64,000 bases of DNA from JAVJQS01 sp040218815 (lineage in GTDB: Bacteria; Bacteroidota; Bacteroidia; Flavobacteriales_E; Vicingaceae), in the NCBI GenBank assembly GCA_040218815.1, contig JAVJQS010000003.1, positions 295,211 through 359,210 on the forward strand, in the 5' to 3' direction. Of the stretch, positions 33,441 to 42,278 are shown in pieces. A program made the translations under genes and the position numbers. The notes under the pieces are model-generated. The model saw nothing but the letters and a program-made list of their open reading frames with translations, was not told the DNA's origin and ran no database searches. Position 1 is the first letter of the stretch. Each line of letters starts with the position of its first letter.

Positions 33441-35507
33441 TTATTTAAATTTTTTAATGGCACCACTTTTTACTCGTTCAAAATAAGATATCATATCCGT
33501 CCTAACCTCTTTAGAAAGCAAGACTAAACCAAGAATATTTGGAAATGCCATACCCAAGATCATTAAATCAGAAAAGTCAAGTACTGCACCTAATCCTACT
33601 GATGAACCTATAACAATAAAAATTAAGAATAGTGCCTTATAGGAATAGTCAGCTACTTTACTATTACCAAACAAATAGGTCCATGCTTTTAATCCATAGT
33701 AAGACCATGATATCATTGTTGAGAATGCAAACAAGAAAATCGCTACAACTAACACTAAAGAGAACCAAGGAAATACACTACTAAAAGCAGCTGAAGTTAA
33801 CTCAGACCCTTCTAAACCACTTGTACCATCAGCATAACCAGTAAAAACTAACACTAAAGCCGTCATCGTACAAACTACCACTGTATCGACAAATGGCTCT
33901 AACAAGGCAACGATTCCTTCGCTAACTGGCTCATTGGTTTTAGACGCTGAGTGGGCAATTGATGCTGAACCAACACCAGCTTCATTTGAAAAAGCCGCTC
34001 GTTGAAAACCAACTATTAAAACTCCAATTACTCCTCCTTTTATAGCTGGTGAATTAAATGCTCCTTCATAAATTTCTACAAAAACATCACCTACATTACC
34101 AAAGTTCATTCCTATAATAATCAATGAAAACAAGACGTAAAGCCCGGCCATGAATGGAACAATTTTATCAGTTACCTTAGCTATACTTTTTATCCCACCA
34201 ATAATTACAACACCAACAAGTAAGGCCAATACAATCCCAAAGGATACTCCCATTCCATTCAATGAAGGGAATTCACTAGAAAGTTGAGCAAAAGCTTGAT
34301 TCGCTTGAAACATATTTCCACCTCCTAAGGAACCTCCAATACAAAGTATGGAAAACAAAACGGCAAGCACTTTACCTAACCCACCTAAATTTTTCTTTTT
34401 TAAGCCTTCACTCAAGTAATACATAGGTCCACCAGATATTTCACCTTTGTCGTTTACTTTTCTATACTTTACACCTAAAGTACATTCAACAAACTTGCTC
34501 GACATACCAATAAGGCCAGCAATAATCATCCAAAATGTGGCTCCAGGCCCACCAAGGCTTATAGCTACTGCAACACCAGCAATATTCCCTAGCCCTACTG
34601 TGGCGGAAAGGGCTGTAGTTAATGCTTGAAAGTGAGAAACTTCCCCTACCTTATTATCCGGGTCATCAAAATCCCCCCTTACCAATCGAAATGCCTGCTT
34701 CACTCCTCTAGCATTTATAAAACGCATTCGAATCGTAAAAAACAATGCTCCTAAAACCAACCAAACAACAATAAATGGAATTCCTTTTTCTTGAACTGTT
34801 CCATTGGGATGCAAAACAGGCTGCTTCTCATCATAAATTATTGAAGCCAAATTTTCAGCACCAACAGTAATAACATCTTGAATGTTACTTTCATCAAGTA
34901 TAACATCTCCAGCTGCTGTATTGTGTCGTAATTTACCATCAGCATTGGCATACATTTTTACATCTCTTTCATTATCTTGAGTAACAACAGCAATCCAATC
35001 GCCTTCTTTAACGTATTCTCCTTCTTCAACTATCCACTCTTTTAGCGTAATTTTTTCAACTTCAGGATTTGCCCAACCTGCTGCTTTTACATTTTTCAAG
35101 TCTGCATAAACTACAGGATCGTATAAACCTAGGTCTGAAAATGGATCCCAAAAAAGCACATTAGTCATCACATTTACTATAGGCTTAAACCATGCATTGA
35201 TGTGTTCTGAGGACGACTCCAAAGGAACTTTACCTTCTAGATTTATGGAGTTTCCATCAGCATCTGTCACCTCAACTGAAAACTTACTCCCTTCGGTAAG
35301 TTTATTGTAACTATTGGACTCAAGGCTTACATCTTTAATCGACCAACGATAAGTAAAAGGTGGCACCCCTCCAGTCGTTTGAACATAAGCTATACCATTA
35401 TTAATTTCTGCAGAGGGATTTTCTAATTTAAGCTCAGCATCAAAATTACTTGCCAATAATAAGTTTGTAGAAAAACTAAAAAATAGAAATAAGAAATTTT
35501 TAATCAT
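33441..35507 (-). CDS. AGCS sodium:amino acid symporter with N-terminal SprB-like and lipoyl-like domains
   Basis: The 688-residue protein has three parts. A signal peptide (about 1-19) is followed by a short beta-domain with GGVPPFTYRWS, a motif typical of SprB repeats. Then comes a biotinyl/lipoyl-like fold (about 140-235: LKEWIVEEGEYVKEGDWIAVV, then NADGKLRHNTAAGD). The C-terminal 440 residues form a polytopic alanine/glycine:cation symporter (AGCS) domain, with GNIAGVAVAISLGGPGATFW and GFQRAAFSNEAGVGSASIAHS. The symporter imports small neutral amino acids with Na+. The lipoyl-like segment has no evident Lys attachment motif, so it may be structural. A lipoprotein gene follows without a gap. 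Confidence 0.85.
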   Translation of the reverse strand: MIKNFLFLFFSFSTNLLLASNFDAELKLENPSAEINNGIAYVQTTGGVPPFTYRWSIKDVSLESNSYNKLTEGSKFSVEVTDADGNSINLEGKVPLESSSEHINAWFKPIVNVMTNVLFWDPFSDLGLYDPVVYADLKNVKAAGWANPEVEKITLKEWIVEEGEYVKEGDWIAVVTQDNERDVKMYANADGKLRHNTAAGDVILDESNIQDVITVGAENLASIIYDEKQPVLHPNGTVQEKGIPFIVVWLVLGALFFTIRMRFINARGVKQAFRLVRGDFDDPDNKVGEVSHFQALTTALSATVGLGNIAGVAVAISLGGPGATFWMIIAGLIGMSSKFVECTLGVKYRKVNDKGEISGGPMYYLSEGLKKKNLGGLGKVLAVLFSILCIGGSLGGGNMFQANQAFAQLSSEFPSLNGMGVSFGIVLALLVGVVIIGGIKSIAKVTDKIVPFMAGLYVLFSLIIIGMNFGNVGDVFVEIYEGAFNSPAIKGGVIGVLIVGFQRAAFSNEAGVGSASIAHSASKTNEPVSEGIVALLEPFVDTVVVCTMTALVLVFTGYADGTSGLEGSELTSAAFSSVFPWFSLVLVVAIFLFAFSTMISWSYYGLKAWTYLFGNSKVADYSYKALFLIFIVIGSSVGLGAVLDFSDLMILGMAFPNILGLVLLSKEVRTDMISYFERVKSGAIKKFK

Positions 35508-35529
35508 AGGTCATTTTTTTGTAAGCCAA

Positions 35530-35537
35530 CAAATATA
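35530..35537 (-). promoter_or_regulatory. -7 promoter element for the AGCS symporter operon
   Basis: The minus strand reads TATATTTG, an exact match, 22 bases before the ATG at 35507. Confidence 0.5.
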
Positions 35538-35608
35538 ATTGATTTGAAATGGGAAGCCTAAAATTATTCAAATAAAGTAAGTGATGTCACCCTATTAATT
35601 GATCAATT

Positions 35609-36505
35609 TCAGAGTTGCTTGGTCAACACTTTCAATCCTTCTTCAAAGGTGTGTGGTTGATATCCCAAAACATTCATTGCTTTTGAAATATTGAAACCAG
35701 TTTTTGGAGGTCGTTTAGCCGCTTGATTTAGAGCTTTTGAGCTTATTTCTTGAATAATAGAATCGTCTAATTGATAAAATCTAGCTACCCTTCTAACCAG
35801 TTCAGTAATGCTCATAAAATCCTTACCTGAAAGATGAAACAGCCCCTCTGCTCCTTTTTCAGCAATTAAGATACAAGCATCAGCTAGGTCTTCGGCCAAA
35901 GTAGGTGAACGAAATTGATCATTGACAATGTTTAAGGGCGCTCTTTTCTCAAGCGCTCCTTTCGCCCATAAGACGATGTTGGATCGACTCATGTTTTCTG
36001 CAATACCATAGACAATTATTGTTCTTCCAATTGCCCATTTGGTTTTCGCCTGTTGAACTATTTTTTCAGAGGCTAGTTTTGACTTACCATAATAACTCAA
36101 GGGGTTTGGTTCATCAGTTTCTTTATATGGACCATCCTCTCCATCAAAAACAAAATCGGTTGAAAGATGAATAAAATGTGCTTGGTGCTCTTCTGAAGCT
36201 TTTACTAAGTAATCTACTGCATCTACATTCAGTTTCCAACACCCCTCTTTATCCGATTCACAGGCATCAACATTTGTCATTGCAGCGGTGTTGATTACAA
36301 CGGTGGGCTTGTATTCGTTAAATAGGGAGTCAACTTCATTTTGGCTTGTAATGTCGAGTGATTTATATCGATAACCTGCTTGATCACTAATCCTATTCTT
36401 GCCTTTTGAACTGGCGATTAAATTGATGTTAGGTTTCCCCTTCAGTTTATGCACTAGCTTTTGCCCTAACAATCCATTACTACCAGTTATTAATATCGTT
36501 TGCAT
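35609..36505 (-). CDS. SDR-family sugar nucleotide reductase (RmlD-like)
   Basis: A 298-residue extended short-chain dehydrogenase of the RmlD (dTDP-4-dehydrorhamnose reductase) type. The NAD(P)-binding loop is ITGSNGLLGQKLV at residues 5-17; the catalytic YYGKSKLASEK motif and LSTDFVFDGEDGPYKETDEPNPLSYYGKS context fit RmlD. No other dTDP-rhamnose genes are nearby, so the real substrate may be another nucleotide sugar. Neighbours are unrelated. Confidence 0.83.
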   Translation of the reverse strand: MQTILITGSNGLLGQKLVHKLKGKPNINLIASSKGKNRISDQAGYRYKSLDITSQNEVDSLFNEYKPTVVINTAAMTNVDACESDKEGCWKLNVDAVDYLVKASEEHQAHFIHLSTDFVFDGEDGPYKETDEPNPLSYYGKSKLASEKIVQQAKTKWAIGRTIIVYGIAENMSRSNIVLWAKGALEKRAPLNIVNDQFRSPTLAEDLADACILIAEKGAEGLFHLSGKDFMSITELVRRVARFYQLDDSIIQEISSKALNQAAKRPPKTGFNISKAMNVLGYQPHTFEEGLKVLTKQL

Positions 36506-36554
36506 TCAATTTATTTTTGGATGTGAGCTTCGAAAGTAAAACGCATAATACATA

Positions 36555-37559
36555 TCATTCCCATTCTACTAATTTGTCGATTTGGTCAACCATTCCTAAA
36601 ACAAACAACTTAGAACCTTCAGAAATAGTTGTTTCAGGGGAAGGGTTTAAAACATACTTACCTTCTTTTGTTTTTAGTCCAACAATGTTTGCACCTGACC
36701 TTTTACGCACGTGAAGATCTCCAATAGACTTGTTTTTAAACTCCTTTGGCAAGCTTTCGTAGGTTATCTCTTCCAAAGAAATGTTATCATCCTGACCATT
36801 TAATAAATTAAAGAACTCCACAACGTCAGGTTTCAATACTAATGATGCCATATGTGTACCACCTACTTTATCAGGCATTACAACGTTATCAGCTCCAGCC
36901 ATCCTTAACTTTTTGTCTGTTGATGCTTTTGAAGCTCGACTGATAATCAGTAAATCTTTTTTCATTTCACGAGCAGTCAGCACCACGAAAACATTTTCAG
37001 AGTCTTCAGGAAGAGTAGTTATTAGTCCAGTAGCGCGTTCAATTCCAGCCTTAACCAATACCTCGTCGTCTGTAGCATCTCCTTGAATGTAGTTTTGGCA
37101 ATCATCTTTTATAGCATCTTGAATCACTTCATCAAGCTTTTCAATTAAAATGAAAGGCTTATTTGAAGCTTTTAATTCTTGAACAATCTGTTTGCCGTTT
37201 CTTCCGTATCCGCAAATGATGATGTGATTTTCCAATTTTCTTATCTTTTTTACTTTTCGCAATTCATATAAGTGTCGACGAAACTCCCCATCTATTATGT
37301 AGGAAGAAACTGCACTTAAGGCATAAGCAAATGTACCAATACTGAAAATGATTAGAAATGAAGTAAAGTAACGTCCTTCCATTGAAAGCGGTCTTACCTC
37401 CTGAAAACCAACAGTTGAAATAGTTATAATGGTCATAAACAATGCATCACCAAAACTATAATCTTCAATAATTGAATAGCCTAAGATTCCAGTAAGGCAA
37501 ACCCCCAAGATGATCAAGAGGGCTATATATAACTTTTTGAATTTATAAAACTGGAGCAA
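36555..37559 (-). CDS. Two-TM potassium channel with RCK (TrkA-N/TrkA-C) domains
   Basis: The 334-residue protein starts with two transmembrane helices and a pore loop (about 9-90). The filter reads TVGFQ (residues 49-53) instead of the usual TVGYG. A regulatory RCK module follows, with the nucleotide-binding GYGRNG at 117-122 and a C-terminal TrkA-C domain (about 245-334). The architecture is that of MthK/Kch-type channels gated by ligands on RCK domains. The substituted filter could alter ion selectivity. It follows the PspC-like gene by 12 bases in a cluster with DUF2851. Confidence 0.87.
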   Translation of the reverse strand: MLQFYKFKKLYIALLIILGVCLTGILGYSIIEDYSFGDALFMTIITISTVGFQEVRPLSMEGRYFTSFLIIFSIGTFAYALSAVSSYIIDGEFRRHLYELRKVKKIRKLENHIIICGYGRNGKQIVQELKASNKPFILIEKLDEVIQDAIKDDCQNYIQGDATDDEVLVKAGIERATGLITTLPEDSENVFVVLTAREMKKDLLIISRASKASTDKKLRMAGADNVVMPDKVGGTHMASLVLKPDVVEFFNLLNGQDDNISLEEITYESLPKEFKNKSIGDLHVRKRSGANIVGLKTKEGKYVLNPSPETTISEGSKLFVLGMVDQIDKLVEWE

Positions 37560-37571
37560 GGTGAATAACTT

Positions 37572-37796
37572 TTAGATGTCCCAAACAGTGCTTCTTTTCT
37601 TAAATTTAAAGTAGTATTTATGCTCTAGAACAAAAGCCATTATTAAATAAATAATTAAGGGCGATCCGAGCGTGAGAAAAGAGAGATAAATAAATGACAA
37701 CCTGATTTTGGAAGTTTTAAGTCCCAACTTCTGACCCCACCAAGCGCACACACCAAATGCATAGCGTTCAAAAAAATCTTGAATTCGATTAATCAT
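37572..37796 (-). CDS. Small PspC-domain membrane protein
   Basis: This 74-residue protein matches the PspC fold: an N-terminal amphipathic segment (FERYAFGVCAWWGQKLGLKTSKIRLSFIY), a transmembrane helix (LSFLTLGSPLIIYLIMAFVLE), and a basic tail. PspC family members sense envelope stress in proteobacteria; the role here is unclear. Its start overlaps the DUF2851 stop by 8 bases, so translation is coupled. Confidence 0.82.
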   Translation of the reverse strand: MINRIQDFFERYAFGVCAWWGQKLGLKTSKIRLSFIYLSFLTLGSPLIIYLIMAFVLEHKYYFKFKKRSTVWDI

Positions 37797-39075
37797 GATG
37801 TTGTTCTTTTAGAATATGATTACCAATAGTGCAAAGTAAGCAATTTTTAAAATCACAGTGTTCAGTTTTTAACTGAATTAATGCTTGTGACTCATAAGCA
37901 GAGTCAAGAGGAACATTTAAGCGAGCCCAAGATCTTGTGATTTTATTTTTCTCTGCCTTTAATTCTTGTAAAAAAAACATCGCGCTCTCTTGATATTCTT
38001 CCTGATCTGTATGACGCCCGTAGGTGAATATTAGTGGAACTATAGCATTAATGATTAGTATATCTATCGAGGCTTTTCCAATACGCTTATCGCTTTTTAC
38101 CTTCGAAATTTTATCAAAGTGAAAATGGGTCTCCCAATACTCATTTACATCAGCACGTAATAGCAGTCTTAAGTCTGAAAGGTTTTTTGTTTCAATTATT
38201 GTTTGAAATAATCCTTGTTGTTGATATAAGCAGGCTGCGAACTGTGCTAATCTTATGGTGGGAAAGTTGGCCGGTCGCATCCGCATAAATTTCCAAATGG
38301 ATGAATCTATAGAGCTTAGCTTATGTTTATTTCGCAAAAATTCATACGCTCCCTTTAACTCTTTAGGGTAAGTATCTTTAAAATCTACCTCTAAAAACCC
38401 AGCTTGGCCAAACAATAAGGCAGTCAGTTGCTTCTTATTGGTTTGGTGTTTTCTAATCAATTGAAAAGGCAAAGAGGTAGTCATAATTTCAAACGGAATA
38501 GCATTTACTTTAAACCCAAAGTATTTTGCTAATTGCTGAAATAAAACGGCCTCCCAGTCATTTTTAAGTGTCTTTAAAAGCTGCTCTACCCGATTGGCCT
38601 TGCGCTGAAGTCGTTCAACTAACTTCTGATCGATAAGTTGCCTTTTTAGTGCTGAGTCAATTACTGGCATCTCAGCTTCACAAGGAATCCAGCTTGAGTT
38701 TTGAGTTAACTCTTGAAAGCGATCAAGCAGACGCTTCCTAATCCGCCCCTTTAATTCTAAGGTTGGTATTTCTTCTCCATTTTTTCGATAGATCGCTAGG
38801 TCATTCTCCCAGACCACATGTAAAATAACTTTATCGTAAATCGCATCATCTTGATGCTTATGTAGGTTCCAGTCGCTCGATTTCGTATGAATTTCAATAT
38901 TTCCAGCCCAATGGGTATTTCCTATACGAACTTGTCCGTTAAAAAAGTCTGGACCTGAATGTAGATTATGCAAACCAACTTTTAAAACCTGCAACTTCTC
39001 ACCTGAAGTTATTTCTAGGTTTTTAGGGTTGAATTGTTGAAATTTCCAGATGTAGTGCAGAAAGTCTTCGTTCAT
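37789..39075 (-). CDS. DUF2851 family protein
   Basis: A 428-residue protein of the Bacteroidota-typical DUF2851 family. Characteristic stretches include MNEDFLHYIWKFQQF, LHNLHSGPDFFNGQVRIG and WAGNIEIHTKSSDWNLHKHQDD, and a C-terminal end with CLLCTIGNHILKEQ including a conserved CXXC-like CDFKNCLLC cluster. No activity is known to me. It is the first gene of a unit with PspC and the K+ channel, suggesting a membrane-associated task. Confidence 0.85.
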   Translation of the reverse strand: MNEDFLHYIWKFQQFNPKNLEITSGEKLQVLKVGLHNLHSGPDFFNGQVRIGNTHWAGNIEIHTKSSDWNLHKHQDDAIYDKVILHVVWENDLAIYRKNGEEIPTLELKGRIRKRLLDRFQELTQNSSWIPCEAEMPVIDSALKRQLIDQKLVERLQRKANRVEQLLKTLKNDWEAVLFQQLAKYFGFKVNAIPFEIMTTSLPFQLIRKHQTNKKQLTALLFGQAGFLEVDFKDTYPKELKGAYEFLRNKHKLSSIDSSIWKFMRMRPANFPTIRLAQFAACLYQQQGLFQTIIETKNLSDLRLLLRADVNEYWETHFHFDKISKVKSDKRIGKASIDILIINAIVPLIFTYGRHTDQEEYQESAMFFLQELKAEKNKITRSWARLNVPLDSAYESQALIQLKTEHCDFKNCLLCTIGNHILKEQHHD

Positions 39076-39096
39076 TTCAGAACGAAGATAGCTGAA

Positions 39097-39906
39097 TTAG
39101 CTGAAAAATTCAGCCATTTCCTTTTGAATTGTTACTGCAGCAGTTTGCGCAGCTGATGCAAAATCTTCACCTTGAGAAGCATAAATGATTCCTCTAGAAG
39201 AGTTAACAAGTAGACCAACATCTTTAGTTAAGCCATACCTACAAACCTCACTTAAACTTCCACCTTGAGCGCCAACTCCCGGCACCAGTAAAAAATGATC
39301 AGGTATTATTTTTCGTATTTGTTCTAAATCTGCTGCTTGAGTTGCGCCAACTACAAACATTAATTGCTCTGCTGTGCCCCACTCCTTTGATGATTTTAAT
39401 ACTTTTTCAAATAGCTTTTCACCACTTTTTAATTCCAGTTGTTGAAAGTCAGCAGCCCCTTGATTAGAAGTTAATCCCAATAATATAGTCCATTTATTGT
39501 CGTAAGCTAAAAAAGGCAAAACAGAGTCTTTACCCATGTAAGGAGCCACTGTTACCGAATCAAAATTGTATGTCTTATAAAAGGTTTTAGCATATAAATT
39601 TGCCGTATTACCAATATCACCTCGTTTAGCATCTGCAATAGTAAAAATATCATTTGGTATATAGTCCAAAGTAGCTTCAAGAGTTTCCCAACCTATTGCA
39701 CCCATACTTTCATAAAATGCAATATTAGGCTTGAAAGCAACGCAGTAGTCCTTCGTAGCATCAATAATGCGTTTATTAAACTCCAAAATAGGGTTTTCAA
39801 ACTCGCTTTTAAGATGAGTAGGAATTTTATTGATATCTGTATCTAAACCCACGCACAAGAAGGATTGCTTCTTTCTAATTTGAGTAATAAGTTCCTGCTT
39901 ATTCAT
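39097..39906 (-). CDS. pyrF: Orotidine 5'-phosphate decarboxylase (type 2)
   Basis: The 269-residue enzyme performs the last step of UMP synthesis. The active-site motif TIADAKRGDIGNTANLYA carries the catalytic Asp-Lys pair, and the opening SFLCVGLDTDINKIP is typical. Length fits the type 2 (longer) class. It lies 11 bases after prfA and starts a run of biosynthetic genes with purM upstream. Confidence 0.95.
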   Translation of the reverse strand: MNKQELITQIRKKQSFLCVGLDTDINKIPTHLKSEFENPILEFNKRIIDATKDYCVAFKPNIAFYESMGAIGWETLEATLDYIPNDIFTIADAKRGDIGNTANLYAKTFYKTYNFDSVTVAPYMGKDSVLPFLAYDNKWTILLGLTSNQGAADFQQLELKSGEKLFEKVLKSSKEWGTAEQLMFVVGATQAADLEQIRKIIPDHFLLVPGVGAQGGSLSEVCRYGLTKDVGLLVNSSRGIIYASQGEDFASAAQTAAVTIQKEMAEFFS

Positions 39907-39917
39907 AATTCTATAAT

Positions 39918-41003
39918 TTATATATCTTTTAAGCCTTCTTTCAACTTTTCAGCATTTTCAGCTAGCCTCAAGGACTCAATCACCTCATCTAAATCTCCAC
40001 CAATTATTGCATCTAAATTGTACAATGTCAAATTAATTCGATGGTCTGTTACTCTTCCTTGAGAATAATTATAGGTTCTAATTTTTGCCGATCGATCTCC
40101 AGTTGATACTTGGGATTTTCTATCAGCAGCCATTTCCTGTTCTCTTTTTAAAACTTCTGCTTCGTAAATTCTACTTCGTAGCACCTTCATGGCTTTCTCG
40201 TAATTCTTCAATTGTGAGCGACCATCTTGACATTCCACCACAGTATTTGTTGGAATATGTGTTAATCTAACAGCAGACTCAGTTTTGTTTACATGCTGCC
40301 CTCCTGCTCCTGAAGATCGATAAGTATCCTTCTTAATATCTGCAGGATTAATTTTCACATCTACTTCATCAGCTTCAGGAAGCACAGCTACTGAAGCAGC
40401 AGAAGTATGCACACGACCTTGTGTTTCAGTTTGAGGTACTCGTTGTACTCGATGAACCCCAGATTCAAATTTCATGGTACCATATACATTGTCTCCGGTC
40501 ACTTCAAAACCAATCTCCTTGAATCCACCAGAAGTTCCTTCATTCATTGTGGTAACCTCATGTTTCCAACCTTTTCCTTCAATGTATTTGGTGTACATTC
40601 TATACAAATCTCCAGCAAAAATATTTGCTTCATCGCCTCCAGCACCACCTCTAATTTCTATAATCACATTTTTGTTGTCCTCAGGGTCCTTTGGAATCAA
40701 CATGATCTTTATTTTTTCTTCTAAGGTTTCTTGGCGTTCTTCTAGCTCATCCAGCTCCATTTTTGCCATTTCCCTAAACTCAGGATCTTTTTCTTTAGCT
40801 AAAATTTCTTTGGAAGAAGTGATGTTGTTCAGTACATTTTCATATTCTTCATGCACATCTACTATTTCCTTTAGGTCGCTATATTCCTTGTTCAGCTTTA
40901 CATAGCGATTCATATCAGCAATTATCTCTGGATCAACAATCAACTGAGACACTTCTACCCATCGATCTTTTATAGACTGTAATTTTTCTAATAAACTGCT
41001 CAT
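39918..41003 (-). CDS. prfA: Peptide chain release factor 1
   Basis: The 361-residue RF1 recognises UAA and UAG. The catalytic GGQ is at residues 234-236 (SGAGGQHVNKTESAVR). The tripeptide anticodon position is PQT at 190-192, where E. coli RF1 has PAT, which confirms RF1 rather than RF2. There is no programmed frameshift. It is followed by pyrF after 11 bases. Confidence 0.97.
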   Translation of the reverse strand: MSSLLEKLQSIKDRWVEVSQLIVDPEIIADMNRYVKLNKEYSDLKEIVDVHEEYENVLNNITSSKEILAKEKDPEFREMAKMELDELEERQETLEEKIKIMLIPKDPEDNKNVIIEIRGGAGGDEANIFAGDLYRMYTKYIEGKGWKHEVTTMNEGTSGGFKEIGFEVTGDNVYGTMKFESGVHRVQRVPQTETQGRVHTSAASVAVLPEADEVDVKINPADIKKDTYRSSGAGGQHVNKTESAVRLTHIPTNTVVECQDGRSQLKNYEKAMKVLRSRIYEAEVLKREQEMAADRKSQVSTGDRSAKIRTYNYSQGRVTDHRINLTLYNLDAIIGGDLDEVIESLRLAENAEKLKEGLKDI

Positions 41004-41042
41004 GCTTTCAATTTTCAGTTGGTATTGTAACTGACGGTACGC

Positions 41043-42215
41043 TTAAGAATACTCAAACGCACCATGTTCTGACTTAATTGTCAATTTTCTTTTCGATGCT
41101 TTCTCAACCCGTCCAACAATTTTAGCATCTACGTTGAAGCTTTTTGAAATGGCTATTACTTCTTCAGCGTACTCTTTTGGCAAGTATATCTCCATACGGT
41201 GTCCCATGTTAAAGACCTTATACATTTCTTCCCAACTCGTACCTGATTCTTCTTGTATAAGCCTAAACAAAGGAGGCAAATCAAACAAATCATCTTTAAT
41301 TACATGTACATTATCAACAAAGTGAAGCACCTTTGTTTGGGCTCCTCCACTGCAATGAACCATTCCATTAATATTTTTTCGATGACTTTTTAAAACCTCA
41401 GCAATTATAGGAGCGTACGTTCGAGTTGGAGATAAGACTAATTGACCAGCATCTATTGGTGAACCATCTACCTCATCTGTTAGTTTTTTACTACCTGAAT
41501 AAACTAAGGAATCTGGAACAGCTGCATCAAAAGACTCGGGATATTTTTTGGCTAATTCTTTGGAAAACACATCATGTCGAGCAGAGGTTAAGCCATTACT
41601 ACCCATACCTCCATTATATTTATCTTCATAGCTTGCCTGACCATAAGATGCCAGTCCTACAATTACATCATCTGCCTGAATATTTGCATTGTCTATAACC
41701 TCATCTTTTCGCATTCTACAACTAACTGTAGAGTCAACAATTATTGTGCGCACTAAGTCACCTACATCAGCAGTTTCTCCTCCTGTACTATAAATTCCAA
41801 TTCCATGTGATCTTAGGTCTTCTAATATTTCTTCGGTGCCATTAATAAGGGAGGCCAACACTTCTCCAGGAATGAGTTGTTTATTTCGGCCGATGGTAGA
41901 AGAGAGTAAAATATTGTCTGTTGCTCCAACGCATAACAAATCATCAAGATTCATCGCTATAGCATCCATAGCAATGCCCTTCCAAACTGAAATATCACCT
42001 GTTTCTTTCCAATACATGTAAGCAAGTGATGATTTGGTGCCTGCTCCATCGGCATGCATCACTATGCAATGCTCTTTGCTTCCTGTAAGCATATCTGGAA
42101 CAATTTTACAGAAAGCTTTTGGGAAAAGCCCTTTGTCAATTGATTTAATAGCATTGTGCACATCTTCCTTTGAAGCTGAAACACCGCGCTGATCATATCT
42201 TTCTTTCTTATTCAT
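41043..42215 (-). CDS. purM: Phosphoribosylformylglycinamidine cyclo-ligase
   Basis: From the ATG at 42215 the protein has 390 residues. PurM closes the imidazole ring in purine synthesis using ATP. The opening RYDQRGVSASKEDVHNAI and VMHADGAGTKSSLAY, and the later GGETADVGDLVR, are typical of the family's Bacteroidota form, which is longer than the E. coli enzyme. An upstream in-frame ATG at 42233 lies in the terminator stem of the preceding gene, so it is rejected. Confidence 0.94.
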   Translation of the reverse strand: MNKKERYDQRGVSASKEDVHNAIKSIDKGLFPKAFCKIVPDMLTGSKEHCIVMHADGAGTKSSLAYMYWKETGDISVWKGIAMDAIAMNLDDLLCVGATDNILLSSTIGRNKQLIPGEVLASLINGTEEILEDLRSHGIGIYSTGGETADVGDLVRTIIVDSTVSCRMRKDEVIDNANIQADDVIVGLASYGQASYEDKYNGGMGSNGLTSARHDVFSKELAKKYPESFDAAVPDSLVYSGSKKLTDEVDGSPIDAGQLVLSPTRTYAPIIAEVLKSHRKNINGMVHCSGGAQTKVLHFVDNVHVIKDDLFDLPPLFRLIQEESGTSWEEMYKVFNMGHRMEIYLPKEYAEEVIAISKSFNVDAKIVGRVEKASKRKLTIKSEHGAFEYS

Positions 42216-42223
42216 AGGTATAT

Positions 42224-42259
42224 AAAAAAACATCCAAATTCAGAAGAAAATGGATGTTT
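42224..42259 (-). terminator. Terminator of the OmpA/PD40 gene, overlapping a false purM start
   Basis: On the minus strand AAACATCC (42259-42252) pairs with GGATGTTT (42235-42228), followed by T residues down to 42224. The ATG at 42233 sits inside this stem. Confidence 0.7.
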
Positions 42260-42278
42260 AAATTATTCAGTTATTTCG

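Noticed and set aside
33240..35507. Possibility that the AGCS N-terminal extension is a separate gene fused by sequencing error
   Set aside because: The frame is continuous, with one signal peptide and no internal start or ribosome binding site that would fit two genes.
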